Positions 25,568 through 35,036 are shown, numbered from the stretch's first letter. The stretch is DNA of 64,000 nt from Aliisedimentitalea scapharcae (GCF_045277565.1 NZ_CP123584.1:2356001-2420000); one strand, 5' to 3'. A program made the numbers and translations. Notes: generated by a model from the sequence alone, not told the origin.

Positions 25568-25604
25568 AGAAAGAGCCCGGATTTTTCAATCCGGGCTCTT
25601 GTGT
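25568..25604. terminator. Bidirectional terminator between GNAT and ABC-transporter genes
   Basis: AAGAGCCCGGATT (25571-25583) pairs perfectly with AATCCGGGCTCTT (25588-25600) over 13 bp with a 4-nt loop. It is flanked by A-rich sequence on the left and T-rich on the right, so it can work on both strands between the convergent genes. Confidence 0.85.
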
Positions 25605-25619
25605 TGTTCATGCGGTTGA

Positions 25620-27707
25620 TCACTCGGCCGCGATTTTGATCACCGGGGTCATCTGGGCCAACACCTCGTCATCAAGGTGACATTTGACCTGATGCCCTTC
25701 GCTCAGGGTGCGTACAGGCGGAACTTCGCGATCGCACAATCCACCTGCAACCCTGTCCTTCCACCGGCACCGTGTCTGGAACGGACAGCCGGACGGAGGG
25801 TTCATGGCCGAAGGAATGTCACCTTCAAGCACGATATGTTCCTTTTGAACGGAGGTATCCGCAATCGGAACCGCCGATAGCAGCGCCTCGGTATAGGGGT
25901 GATAGGGCGGGCTGAACACCTGATCCGTGGTTCCCAATTCAACCACATGACCCAGATACATCACCATCACACGGTCTGACAGATACCGCACGATCGACAG
26001 ATCGTGGCTGATGAACAGCAATGTGGTCTTTTGCTCGCGCTGAATCTCCATCAACAGATCGGTCACCGCCGCCTGTACCGACACGTCCAACGCGGATACT
26101 GGTTCATCGGCCACAACGATCCGTGCATCTCCGGCAAAGGCTCGGGCGATACCCACACGCTGTTTCTGGCCACCCGACAACTGGCGCGGCATCCGGTCTG
26201 CAAAGGCGCGGGGCAGTTTGACCAGATCCAAAAGCTCCAGCATCCGCTTGCGCCGTTCGGCCTCAGAGTTGCCGATACCAAAGATTTCCAACGCCCGGAT
26301 GATCTGCCGCCCGACTGTCATCGACGGATTCAATGTGTCAAACGGGTTCTGGAACACCATCTGAACATCCGCAATGGTTTTGGTGTCACGTTCTTCGATC
26401 GGGATCATTTCGATATTGCGATCGTCCAGCAAAATCTGCCCGTCAGTCGCTGTTTCGAGCCCCATCAACACCTTGGCAAAAGTGGACTTGCCACAGCCGG
26501 ATTCGCCAACGATGGCCAGAGTTTCGGATTCCCTGGCCTCGAAACTCAGGGTTTCATTGGCCTTGACCACCTTCCTGGCCCCACCACCAAACAGGGCATT
26601 GGCTGCAACCTCATAGTATTTCTTGAGGTTTTGCATCTTCAGGACGACCCTGCCGATTTCTCCCTTTTCCTTTTGCTCGCCCAAAGTGATTGGAGCGTTC
26701 CAATCAATCTCGGTAAACTTCAGGCAACGGGTGTGGTGGCGATCATTGCCCGGAACCGGATCCATCATGATGGCCTGTGAATCACAGCGCCCCTCTTCGA
26801 AGTAATCGCACCGTGGGCCGAAATTACAGCCCGGCGGACGTTCATGTGGCAAGGGAAAGTTGCCCGGAATTGCCACCAGCGGGCGCGAATTCTTGTCAGC
26901 CCCCGGCAAGGGGATCGACCGGAACAGCGCCTGCGTATAGGGGTGCTGCATTTCGTCGAACACATCCTTGATCGAACCGCGTTCCACCGCTTCGCCCGAA
27001 TACATCACACAGATCCGGTCACAGGTTTCCAGAACCAGGCCCAGGTTGTGGCTGATGAACAGCATCGAGGTGCCGTATTTCTTGCCAAGGTCTTTGACCA
27101 GCTCGACCACGGCGGCCTCGACTGTCACGTCGAGCGCGGTGGTGGGTTCATCCAGAATCAACAACGCCGGTTTCGACATCAGCGCCATGGCGATGACGAT
27201 CCGCTGCTGCTGACCGCCGGACAATTGGTGCGGAAAGGAATTCAGCATCCGCTCTGGGTCAGGCAGGCGCACATCCGTCACCACTTCCAGGGCGCGGGCA
27301 TAAGCCTCCTCTTCGGTGACCCCTTCGTGGATCATCGGCACTTCCATCAGCTGCTTGCCGATTTTCATGGCCGGGTTCAACGATGCCATCGGTTCCTGAT
27401 AGATCATGGCGATTTCATTGCCGCGGATGTCGCGCAACTCTTCTTCGCTGATCTCGCTCAGGTCGCGGCCCTTGAATTTGATCGACCCGCCAACGATGCG
27501 GCCGTTCTTGCCAAGATCCTGCATGACACCCAGCGCCACGGTCGATTTACCGCATCCGGATTCGCCAACCAGGCCCACGGCCTCGCCCGGTTGCACCGCA
27601 ACCGAGAAATCCATCACGGCTGGGATTTCCCGTAGGCGGGTAAAGAAGGAGATGGACAGTTTGTCGATCTCAAGGATCGGACCGTCATATTCCGCCAGTT
27701 TGCTCAT
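25620..27707 (-). CDS. Fused double ABC ATPase of a peptide/nickel-type importer (DppD-DppF fusion)
   Basis: The 695-aa protein contains two complete ABC ATPase domains. Both have Walker A GESGCGKST; the signatures are LSGGQQQR (first, ending near residue 270) and LSGGQKQR (second, about 345-600). Each is followed by the oligopeptide-transporter C-terminal cysteine motif (FGPRCDYFEEGRC; FQTRCRWKDRVAGGLC). This replaces the separate DppD and DppF subunits of dipeptide importers. It powers the two permeases encoded upstream. The ATG has AGGGAGA upstream. It is the last gene of the SBP-permease-permease-ATPase operon. Confidence 0.95.
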   Translation of the reverse strand: MSKLAEYDGPILEIDKLSISFFTRLREIPAVMDFSVAVQPGEAVGLVGESGCGKSTVALGVMQDLGKNGRIVGGSIKFKGRDLSEISEEELRDIRGNEIAMIYQEPMASLNPAMKIGKQLMEVPMIHEGVTEEEAYARALEVVTDVRLPDPERMLNSFPHQLSGGQQQRIVIAMALMSKPALLILDEPTTALDVTVEAAVVELVKDLGKKYGTSMLFISHNLGLVLETCDRICVMYSGEAVERGSIKDVFDEMQHPYTQALFRSIPLPGADKNSRPLVAIPGNFPLPHERPPGCNFGPRCDYFEEGRCDSQAIMMDPVPGNDRHHTRCLKFTEIDWNAPITLGEQKEKGEIGRVVLKMQNLKKYYEVAANALFGGGARKVVKANETLSFEARESETLAIVGESGCGKSTFAKVLMGLETATDGQILLDDRNIEMIPIEERDTKTIADVQMVFQNPFDTLNPSMTVGRQIIRALEIFGIGNSEAERRKRMLELLDLVKLPRAFADRMPRQLSGGQKQRVGIARAFAGDARIVVADEPVSALDVSVQAAVTDLLMEIQREQKTTLLFISHDLSIVRYLSDRVMVMYLGHVVELGTTDQVFSPPYHPYTEALLSAVPIADTSVQKEHIVLEGDIPSAMNPPSGCPFQTRCRWKDRVAGGLCDREVPPVRTLSEGHQVKCHLDDEVLAQMTPVIKIAAE

Positions 27708-27773
27708 TTTGTTTCTCCCTGTCGGCCAAAAGCGGGGGATCCCTCTTCATCTGGCCTCAAGTATCCCGGGGGT

Positions 27774-27792
27774 CCGGGGGCAGCGCCCCCGG
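27774..27792. repeat. GC-rich palindromic intergenic repeat (GGGGCAGCGCCCC core)
   Basis: CCGGGGGC (27774-27781), AGC, GCCCCCGG (27785-27792) form a perfect hairpin in the gap between the permease and the ATPase gene, preceded by AAGTATCCCGGGGGTC. The core GGGGCAGCGCCC recurs at 54020-54031. Such elements are common between roseobacter genes (from memory). Within this operon it could modulate mRNA processing. Confidence 0.6.
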
Positions 27793-27803
27793 CCTCGATC
27801 ACA

Positions 27804-29267
27804 TCAGTCCTTCAGACTTTCTTCGCGCAGACCATCGGCCAGCAGGTTCAGACCCAACACCAGGCTCAGCAATGCAAAGGCAGGTGGCAGAGCAGGGTGC
27901 AGATAGATCGACAACAGCTTGCGGCCCTCGTTGATCGTCGACCCCCAGTCCGGGCTTTCCGGTGGCAGGCCCAGGCCAAAGAAGCCCAAGGTTCCCAAGA
28001 GGATGGTGGTATAGCCGATCCGCAGACAGAAATCCACGATCAGCGGTCCCCGTGCATTTGGCAGGATCTCCCACAGCATGATGTACCAGGGACCTTCACC
28101 GCGGGTCTGGGCCGCAGCCACATAGTCGCGGGTCTTGATGTCCAGTGCCAGACCGCGAACGATCCGGAACACGGTGGGCGAGTTCACAAAAACCACCGAC
28201 ACAAACACCACGAGAATACCGCCGGGCACGTCAAACAGATCCATAAAGGTCGGCAGGCCCCAGATGCCATAGGTTTTGGTTTCGATCAGGAAACCACCCG
28301 TGGAGACCAGTGACAGATACAGCCACATGGCAACACCCAGCACCCCGATCAACAGAGGTGTGCGGAACTTGGGACGCGTGTAGTAGCGCGAATTCAGCAG
28401 CACACCGACAAAGACGATCGGGAAGATGAACAGGATGATCGCCATATAGTTGGGCACCCCGGTCGCCACGATTTCAGGCGTCACCAGCAGATAGAACAGC
28501 AGGATGACCGGAAAGGCGAGGATCAGGTTCGCTAGGAACGACAACAGCGTGTCCAGACGACCGCCATAATACCCGGCAGGCAAACCCAAAGTGATCCCAA
28601 CCATAAAGGCGAACAGGGTGGCCAGCGGTGCGATCTGCACCACGACACCGGCCCCATCGACCATCCGGCTGAACACATCACGGGCCAGGTTGTCACCGCC
28701 CAGAAGATACCATTGGAAATCTTCTGCGGAGGCACCGCGCAAAGGTGTTCCGGGCACTTTGTTCTTCATTCCAGACACCTGAACCAGCGGATCATGTGTC
28801 ACGATGAGGTCCATCTGCCCAAAGATGCCGGTGAACACCCAGAACATCACCAGGCCAAAGCCGATCATGCCAATTGGGCTGTCGAACAGTTTGCCATACA
28901 GTCCCAGCCGCCGCTTGAACGCGATAGAGACGGCGTAAAGGATCGCAAGCGACGTCCAAACCGGCAGGAATTGTTGGCTGATGGCGCCGATGATGCCAGC
29001 GCTGGTCCCCAAGAAGATACCACCGACCAGATAAAGACAGACGATTGCGACGACCAGGGCAAACACCAGACGCAAGGCTGTGCCAGCCAGGCCACGCGCG
29101 CCGGTTGTTCTGGCCAACGTTCCGTCAGCGTTTGATTTTGCCCGTTCTTCGGACACCACCGAGGTGATTACCAACCAGGCGAGAATGACCAATACCAAGG
29201 CGATCAGCCCGTATTGGAGAATGGGATCCAAAAAGGAAAGTGAGCCGGTCCAGCTAAGAGCTTCCAT
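27804..29267 (-). CDS. ABC transporter permease, DppC-like, with long N-terminal membrane extension
   Basis: The 487-aa permease has the BPD_transp_1 core in its C-terminal half (about residues 225-480). The cytoplasmic EAA-like loop is in DYVAAAQTRGEGPWYIMLWEILPNARGPLI, read over about residues 385-415. The N-terminal 220 residues add about three extra hydrophobic helices compared with classic DppC proteins of about 300 aa. It pairs with the DppB-like permease encoded 15 bp upstream. It belongs to the peptide/nickel importer family; the transported molecule is not known. Confidence 0.9.
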   Translation of the reverse strand: MEALSWTGSLSFLDPILQYGLIALVLVILAWLVITSVVSEERAKSNADGTLARTTGARGLAGTALRLVFALVVAIVCLYLVGGIFLGTSAGIIGAISQQFLPVWTSLAILYAVSIAFKRRLGLYGKLFDSPIGMIGFGLVMFWVFTGIFGQMDLIVTHDPLVQVSGMKNKVPGTPLRGASAEDFQWYLLGGDNLARDVFSRMVDGAGVVVQIAPLATLFAFMVGITLGLPAGYYGGRLDTLLSFLANLILAFPVILLFYLLVTPEIVATGVPNYMAIILFIFPIVFVGVLLNSRYYTRPKFRTPLLIGVLGVAMWLYLSLVSTGGFLIETKTYGIWGLPTFMDLFDVPGGILVVFVSVVFVNSPTVFRIVRGLALDIKTRDYVAAAQTRGEGPWYIMLWEILPNARGPLIVDFCLRIGYTTILLGTLGFFGLGLPPESPDWGSTINEGRKLLSIYLHPALPPAFALLSLVLGLNLLADGLREESLKD

Positions 29268-29282
29268 ATTCTCATGCCTCCC

Positions 29283-30329
29283 TTAAGAAATTCGAATGCG
29301 AGGATTGAGGTAGACATAGCCGATATCGGAAATCAGCTGGGTCACCAAAACCACCATCACAGAGACAACAGAAACCGCCAACAGCAGGTCAATGTCGTTG
29401 TTGCCGGCCGCTTGTACCAACACCCATCCAAAGCCTTTGTAGTTGAACAGGGTTTCGACAATCACCACACCGTTCAGTAGCCACGGGAACTGCAACATGA
29501 TAACGGTAAAGGGTGCGATCAGCGCATTGCGCAAGGCATGTTTCATCACGATGTTGCGGAAACTGACCCCCTTGAGGCGCGCGGTGCGGATATACTGCGC
29601 GGTCATGACTTCGGCCATCGAGGCACGGGTCATTCGGGCGATATAGCCCATACCGTACAGCGCGATGGTGATCACGGGCAGAAAAAACGCCTCAAAGGTA
29701 ATGGTTTCCATCGCAGATGTTGCCGACCCCTTGAACCATTTCAGACCCACGGCGGATGAGGCAAAGATCGCGATAAAGACAACACCGGACACATATTCAG
29801 GCGTCGCTGTGGTGACGATTGCTCCGGTGGACAGCACGCGGTCGGTGCTGGATCCTTCGCGCATACCCGCGAGCACCCCAATGATCAGAGCTGTGGGGAT
29901 CATGACGATCATGACCCAGAACATCAACTTGCCGGTCAGCGCCAGACGGGTCCCGACGACGTCTGCTACAGGCTCCTTGAAAACCCAGGACAGGCCCCAT
30001 TTCCCCTGCAGAACGCCGCAGAAGGTCGCGGTATCTTCCTTGATGGGATTGTGATTTGCACAGCGTCCACGGGTTTCACCGTCGCTGCCTTCGATTACAT
30101 ATCCGGGAATCACGCCGATCCACTGGCCATATTTGGAGAATACGTTTTGAGTAAAGCCGCGATTGCCAAGATAAGTGGCCACTTCGGAATCGGACATCCG
30201 GAAGTTGCCTTGGGTTTTGGCGAGCTTTTCTAGGTTTGGATAGAGATTTGTCATCACGAAGACGACAAAGGTCAGGCATAGCGCGGTTACGAGCATAACG
30301 CCCAACCTGCGCAAAATGAACAGTCCCAT
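29283..30329 (-). CDS. ABC transporter permease, DppB-like
   Basis: The 348-aa permease has an N-terminal TM anchor (FILRRLGVMLVTALCLTFVV), a periplasmic loop, and the BPD_transp_1 domain with the EAA-type loop YIRTARLKGVSFRNIVMKHALRNALI (about residues 237-262). The start at 30329 has AGGGG upstream and places the conserved LRRLG motif at residue 5 onward. The frame stays open for another 28 codons upstream through a stem-loop, which I reject. It follows the SBP gene after a 95-bp gap holding the hairpin. Confidence 0.93.
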   Translation of the reverse strand: MGLFILRRLGVMLVTALCLTFVVFVMTNLYPNLEKLAKTQGNFRMSDSEVATYLGNRGFTQNVFSKYGQWIGVIPGYVIEGSDGETRGRCANHNPIKEDTATFCGVLQGKWGLSWVFKEPVADVVGTRLALTGKLMFWVMIVMIPTALIIGVLAGMREGSSTDRVLSTGAIVTTATPEYVSGVVFIAIFASSAVGLKWFKGSATSAMETITFEAFFLPVITIALYGMGYIARMTRASMAEVMTAQYIRTARLKGVSFRNIVMKHALRNALIAPFTVIMLQFPWLLNGVVIVETLFNYKGFGWVLVQAAGNNDIDLLLAVSVVSVMVVLVTQLISDIGYVYLNPRIRIS

Positions 30330-30379
30330 GGTGGCCCCTGTCGGATTTTGTTCTTGTACCGCGGGAAGCTTCCGCAGAT

Positions 30380-30411
30380 GTGAAAACGGGCCGCTCGCGA
30401 ACGAGCGGCCC
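30380..30411 (-). terminator. Intercistronic stem-loop after the SBP gene
   Basis: GGGCCGCTCG (30388-30397) and CGAGCGGCCC (30402-30411) form a perfect 10-bp stem. On the transcribed (minus) strand the loop is UUCG and GTTTTC follows. It stands between the solute-binding-protein stop and the first permease start. This is the usual place for a partial terminator or 3'-stabilising hairpin that keeps binding protein in excess over permeases. Confidence 0.75.
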
Positions 30412-30424
30412 ATTCAGATTTAAA

Positions 30425-32077
30425 TCAGGCTTTGATGCCCCATTTGTAGATTTGAGGAAGATAGGCGATGTGCATATCGACACCAACCAGGTTGTCGCGG
30501 TGGTGCCGCTGAACCTGACGCCAATACGGCTGAATAGTCACGCCTTCTTCGATCACGATGGCCTGAATTTTGCCCATGACCACACGACGCTCTTCCGCAC
30601 CGGCAATCGAATTGGCCTCGGTCAGCAACGCGTCGAATTCGGCATTTGCCCAACCAAATTCATTCCAGGCTTCACCTGAGCGATAGGCCAGACCCAGAAC
30701 CTGAGTGCCCAGCGGACGGTGGTTCCAGTTGGTCGAGCTGTAGGGATAGCTCACCCAATCGTTCCAGAAGGTCGAACCGGGCAGAATTGTCCGCTTGACC
30801 TTGAACCCGGCGTCGCGCAGCTGGGCTGCGACGGCATCGGTGGTGTTCTTGCGCCAGTCATCGTCGATCGAGATCAGTTCGTGCTCGTGATCCATCATGC
30901 CCGCTTCTTCCATCAGAGCCTTGGCTCCAGCAGGGTCAAAAGGAATACGTGTCACGTCCGGGTTGTGCTCCGGATGGATCGGGCCAACGTGGCAGTTGTC
31001 GGCAGGGATACCCTGACCACCAACACCCAGTTCCAGACAGACCGCATTGTCGACGGCCATGGCCAGCGCCTTGCGGACGCGCTTGTCGTCATAGGGTTTG
31101 TGGTTCTGGTTGGTCCGGACCACAATGGTCGCACCCGAGGTCACGGTCGACCGGGTCAGGCCCAGACTGTCCATGATGTCCGCGAATTCACCGACCGATT
31201 CCCAGTTCATATCGACTTCTTCGGATTCGAACCCGGCAATGGTTGCCGACGGATCGGTGCCGTAGTCAATGAATTCGATGCGATCCAGGTGACCACCCTT
31301 ACCAGCGGCATAGCCCCACCAGTCGTGATCATCATTGCGCACCAGAACACCCTTGACGCCCACTTCGTAGGATTCAGGCTTCATGAACCCGGTGCCGATC
31401 GGGCTGGTCAGCATGTTTTCTGCACTGTGCGAGCTGTGCACGATCGCCGCTGGATAGTCGGCCATACCGGGAATGATTGTGATGTCAGGTGCGGGCAGGG
31501 TCAGCTTGACAGTGTGGCTGTCGACCACCGAGATCGCACCGTCCAGGGCCTTGTTGGTGTCCGGATTGATCATCGACGCCATACGACCGGCCATCGAGTT
31601 GCCTTCGACGTCCTTTTCACACCAGCCAGCGATGTTGCGCGCAACGTCTTCGGCGGTGAAGTCGTCACCATTGTTCCACTTAACACCTTTGCGGACACGC
31701 AGAGTGTATTCGGTGGCATCGTCATTGGCCTCCCAGCTTTCCAGAAGCATGGGTTCGAACGAGCCGTCCGAATTGTATTCGACCAGATATTCCAACCAGC
31801 CGGCCGTAAAGGTCGCGATCTGGGTCCAGTCAAAGGTGCGCGGATCTTTCAATGCACGCACTTCCATCTGCATGCGAATGGTTCCGCCTTTTTGGGCTCC
31901 TTCCGCGTGGACAGGCGACGACAGACCAATCATCGAATAGGCGGCCGGAACCGCAACACCCAGCGCAGTCGCCCGAGCCAGGAATTCACGACGGTCCAGT
32001 TTGCCATCCATAACTTCCTGAGCGTGCATTTTTGCGGCCCAGTGAATCGGTTTTCCGTTGATTGTTTCTTTTGTCAT
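30425..32077 (-). CDS. Solute-binding protein of peptide/nickel-type ABC importer (SBP family 5)
   Basis: The 550-aa protein belongs to SBP_bac_5 (DppA/OppA-like): TEYTLRVRKGVKWNNGDDFTAEDVARN (read at about 105-131) is the family hallmark, with DNAVCLELGVGGQGIPA and a C-terminal lobe following. It carries a twin-arginine-like export signal (LDRREFLARATALGVAVPAA, about residues 27-46) rather than a lipobox, so it is expected soluble in the periplasm. GGGAGAAATAA precedes the ATG. It is the first gene of the operon; an AraC gene lies upstream on the same strand across a 258-bp gap that contains the promoter. Confidence 0.93.
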   Translation of the reverse strand: MTKETINGKPIHWAAKMHAQEVMDGKLDRREFLARATALGVAVPAAYSMIGLSSPVHAEGAQKGGTIRMQMEVRALKDPRTFDWTQIATFTAGWLEYLVEYNSDGSFEPMLLESWEANDDATEYTLRVRKGVKWNNGDDFTAEDVARNIAGWCEKDVEGNSMAGRMASMINPDTNKALDGAISVVDSHTVKLTLPAPDITIIPGMADYPAAIVHSSHSAENMLTSPIGTGFMKPESYEVGVKGVLVRNDDHDWWGYAAGKGGHLDRIEFIDYGTDPSATIAGFESEEVDMNWESVGEFADIMDSLGLTRSTVTSGATIVVRTNQNHKPYDDKRVRKALAMAVDNAVCLELGVGGQGIPADNCHVGPIHPEHNPDVTRIPFDPAGAKALMEEAGMMDHEHELISIDDDWRKNTTDAVAAQLRDAGFKVKRTILPGSTFWNDWVSYPYSSTNWNHRPLGTQVLGLAYRSGEAWNEFGWANAEFDALLTEANSIAGAEERRVVMGKIQAIVIEEGVTIQPYWRQVQRHHRDNLVGVDMHIAYLPQIYKWGIKA

Positions 32078-32335
32078 TTATTTCTCCCTGATGTGGATTT
32101 GGGTCAATGCGGGTCGTTTACCGCATTCGGCCCCGCCCCTCGGCGTGGCGCGTATGAAACTTCTGCTGGTTCGTTGGTCGCATCCCCATTTGTACATTCG
32201 GCACCAGTTTCGCGCCGACGTCAACGCATGCTTTCGGCACTTTTGGGTAAAAAAACGACATCACACTAGTTTGAATGCGACCATGACCCCATTTTCTGGA
32301 CAGGCGTGACCAGTATCGGCGGGGTTTTTTGGCGA

Positions 32336-33115
32336 TCATCGCTTTCTCAGGGTTCCCGGTGTCATCCCGAATTGATTTTGAACGAATCTGTTGAAACTCG
32401 AAGCACTTGCAAAGCCCAGGTTATGGGAAATCGCTTTTGCTGACGCTGATGTTTGGATCAACTGCGAGCGGGCTTCATGGGCGATACGTTCATTCAAAAG
32501 GGCTGCCGCTGTGCGTCCGGTCTGGGATCGGCACACTCGGGTCAGATGCGAAGGCGTAACATCCAGCATAGCCGCATAATCCGTCATCGAAGCCCCGGAC
32601 GCGTATTGCTGTGAAATAGTCTGCCCATAGGTTCGGATCAGTCGGCGCGCGGCCGGAACCCTGGTCGTCTGTGGCATCAATCGGCGCAACCAGATCGCCG
32701 CCAGAACAGATTGTGCCTGCACAGCCTGGGCCCAGAAGGGCGGCTGGTGATCCTGTTCCCGCACAATCGTGTCGTGCAGATTGGAAAGCTCGGCCAGGGT
32801 TTGGGCTGACAATGATCTCAACACTTGCGCAGACTCTGGCCAAATCTGATTGGCCTGAGGCGAAATCCGCAACACATGCCCCAGGGCCTGACGTCCGGCA
32901 TCCAGCGCAAACAGTGACCGAGCCGGAATGAACATGGCCGTGCTGGGGCCGAAGCCATGCTGTGCCCCATCCAGCAAGAGTCGTCCCTGACCTCTGGTGA
33001 TCCAGATCAACAGATGGTCCGGCCGGTCATGCGCGAGGTCCAACTGCCACGGACCTTCCGGGGCCAATTGCGGCAGCGAAAGCGCATGTATCATCGAAAG
33101 GGCACTGTCGGTCAT
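32336..33115 (-). CDS. AraC-family transcriptional regulator
   Basis: The 259-aa regulator has a cupin-like N-terminal half (LLIWITRGQGRLLLDGAQHG, about residues 30-50) and a C-terminal double helix-turn-helix (about 160-259). The latter includes YAAMLDVTPSHLTRVCRSQT and the second recognition part AKAISHNLGFASASSFNRFV. It overlaps the miaA stop by 4 bp (ATGA), so it is co-translated with a tRNA-modification gene. It points toward the ABC importer operon, which it may control, but no operator could be assigned. Confidence 0.92.
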   Translation of the reverse strand: MTDSALSMIHALSLPQLAPEGPWQLDLAHDRPDHLLIWITRGQGRLLLDGAQHGFGPSTAMFIPARSLFALDAGRQALGHVLRISPQANQIWPESAQVLRSLSAQTLAELSNLHDTIVREQDHQPPFWAQAVQAQSVLAAIWLRRLMPQTTRVPAARRLIRTYGQTISQQYASGASMTDYAAMLDVTPSHLTRVCRSQTGRTAAALLNERIAHEARSQLIQTSASAKAISHNLGFASASSFNRFVQNQFGMTPGTLRKR

Positions 33116-33975
33116 GATCCAGGCGTGACTGCAGTCCAGTCGCGCATCTTTGAGCGAAACCAGGTTCGCTGTCGTTTGGCAAACTGGCGGGTGGCGATGG
33201 TGGCCCGTTCCCGGGCAGAGTCGAATGTCAGCTCTCCACGCTCATAGGCGACCAATTCCGGCACGCCGATCGCCTTGCACGATGGCAACGCCGGATCATA
33301 CCGGTCCAGCATGGTCCGAACTTCATCCAATGCGCCCTGGTCCAGCATCAGATCAAACCGACGGTCAATGCGCGCACCCAGCCAATCCTTGTCCACATCG
33401 AATATCAAGGCCGCGCAATCGGATGTTTGCAGCGCGGGCGGCGGTGTTTCTGCCTGCCAATTGGCGATCGAGCGCCCTGTGGCTGTCTGAACTTCCCAGG
33501 CGCGTTGAACCCTGGCCCGATTGCGCAGATCCAGCCTGGATTGGGTGACCGGATCCAGCCCGGCGCTCATTTCCTCCAGCGACATCTGGTCGGCCGTTGC
33601 CCGAATCTCGGGCGGTGTCACGGGGATGGGGGCCATGCCGCGGGTCAATGTCATGAAGTACAACCCGGTGCCGCCAACAATGATGGGCCGCTCCGGACCG
33701 TCGAGCAGCGGCAGGACCTCCCGCATCCAGTGCCCGGCCGAATAGGTGGTGTCATAGGCAACATGCCCATACAGCCGATGCGGAACACTGGCCTCTTCCT
33801 GCTCTGACGGGCGGGCTGTAATGACCCGCCAACAGTTATAGATCTGGCTGGCATCTGCATTGATGATCACGCCGCCGTGGCGATCCGCGATTTCCAGCGC
33901 CAGCGCAGATTTTCCCGATGCCGTCGGGCCGGCAATCAGAACCGGCTGATCGGGAGCAATGTCGGGCAATTTCAT
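33112..33975 (-). CDS. miaA: tRNA dimethylallyltransferase
   Basis: The 287-aa enzyme adds dimethylallyl to A37 of tRNAs reading UNN codons. It has the P-loop GPTASGKSALALEIA (residues about 16-30), INADASQIY, the prenyl/tRNA region YGHVAYD, and PIIVGGTGLYF. The end is basic (RQFAKRQRTWFRSKM), as in the family. It is divergent from pyrH with a 140-bp gap, and an AraC gene is translationally coupled to its end. Confidence 0.96.
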   Translation of the reverse strand: MKLPDIAPDQPVLIAGPTASGKSALALEIADRHGGVIINADASQIYNCWRVITARPSEQEEASVPHRLYGHVAYDTTYSAGHWMREVLPLLDGPERPIIVGGTGLYFMTLTRGMAPIPVTPPEIRATADQMSLEEMSAGLDPVTQSRLDLRNRARVQRAWEVQTATGRSIANWQAETPPPALQTSDCAALIFDVDKDWLGARIDRRFDLMLDQGALDEVRTMLDRYDPALPSCKAIGVPELVAYERGELTFDSARERATIATRQFAKRQRTWFRSKMRDWTAVTPGS

Positions 33976-34115
33976 CGGCGTGATCCTGAACCGTTCAAAA
34001 GATGACGCAATTCATCTGTTCCACATCAATGTTGTGCGTCAAGGCGCATTGAACATGGCGGCGATTTCCGTCATTTTGCGCGCCAACCTAACCCCGCGAC
34101 ATTCCGGAGTGCAAT

Positions 34116-34862
34116 ATGCCCCTTTCCACCGATCTTTCGACAGACCTTGCCGATACAACCTATAAACGCGTCATGCTGAAAATTTCGGGTGAGGCCTTGA
34201 TGGGGGATCAGGGGTTTGGTCTGCATCCGCCCACCGTGCAGCGGATCGCCGAGGAAGTAAAATCGGTGCATGATCTGGGGGTCGAGATCTGCATGGTGAT
34301 CGGTGGCGGCAATATCTTTCGCGGTCTGTCCGGCAGCGCGCAGGGGATGGAACGCACAACGGCGGATTACATGGGGATGCTGGCCACGGTGATGAACGCA
34401 CTGGCCATGCAGAGCGCCCTGGAAAGCCTGGACGTGTTCACCCGGGTCATTTCCGCGATTCCCATGGATCAGGTGTGCGAACCCTATATTCGCCGTCGCG
34501 CCGTGCGCCATCTTGAGAAAAAGCGGGTCTGCATTTTTGCAGCCGGAACCGGTAACCCGTATTTCACCACCGATACCGCCGCGACTCTGCGAGCGAATGA
34601 AATGTCCTGCGAGGCAATTTTCAAGGGGACCAAGGTTGATGGGGTCTATGACAAGGATCCGGTGAAATTCGACGATGCCAAACGCTATGATACGGTGAGC
34701 TATGATGATGTTCTGGCCAAACGTCTGGGCGTCATGGACGCCAGCGCGATTGCACTGGCGCGCGACAACAACCTGCCAATCATCGTGTTTTCTCTGGACG
34801 AGCCGGGTGGGTTCCGGGGCATTCTGGCCGGGCGTGGTACCTATACAAAAGTGCAAGGCTGA
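34116..34862 (+). CDS. pyrH: Uridylate kinase (UMP kinase)
   Basis: The 248-aa amino-acid-kinase-fold enzyme phosphorylates UMP. Signatures: KRVMLKISGEALMG near the N-terminus, VIGGGNIFRG, ADYMGMLATVMNALA, FAAGTGNPYFTTDTAA, KGTKVDGVYDKDP, and SALDNNLPIIVF-like C-terminus (IALARDNNLPIIVFSL). It is the first gene of the pyrH-frr-uppS-cdsA-dxr-rseP block. This order is conserved in many proteobacteria, although here 327 bp separate it from frr. Confidence 0.97.
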   Translation: MPLSTDLSTDLADTTYKRVMLKISGEALMGDQGFGLHPPTVQRIAEEVKSVHDLGVEICMVIGGGNIFRGLSGSAQGMERTTADYMGMLATVMNALAMQSALESLDVFTRVISAIPMDQVCEPYIRRRAVRHLEKKRVCIFAAGTGNPYFTTDTAATLRANEMSCEAIFKGTKVDGVYDKDPVKFDDAKRYDTVSYDDVLAKRLGVMDASAIALARDNNLPIIVFSLDEPGGFRGILAGRGTYTKVQG

Positions 34863-34867
34863 TCATC

Positions 34868-35036
34868 GGCGCATCCAAGGTCGCTCCAACGCCCCCCGGA
34901 TGCGCCAATCACAAGGGATCGCAGGCGGCACAAGGTAAACGTCCCGCTCTGCACCGTCCCATCTGTAGCGTCCCATCGTAGCGGGCATTTTTGCTACGCG
35001 GGCTTTACTGCAAAGGGGTCTTTGCCTGACCCCTTT
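34868..35036 (+). other. Structured region between pyrH and frr
   Basis: Three perfect inverted repeats stand in the 327-bp gap: GGCGCATCC/GGATGCGCC (34868-34876/34898-34906), CGTAGC/GCTACG (34977-34982/34993-34998, TTTTT in the loop) and AAAGGGGTC/GACCCCTTT (35012-35020/35028-35036). The first may terminate pyrH mRNA, though it has no T-tract; the others could lie in an frr leader. No gene is seen in the gap. Confidence 0.45.
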
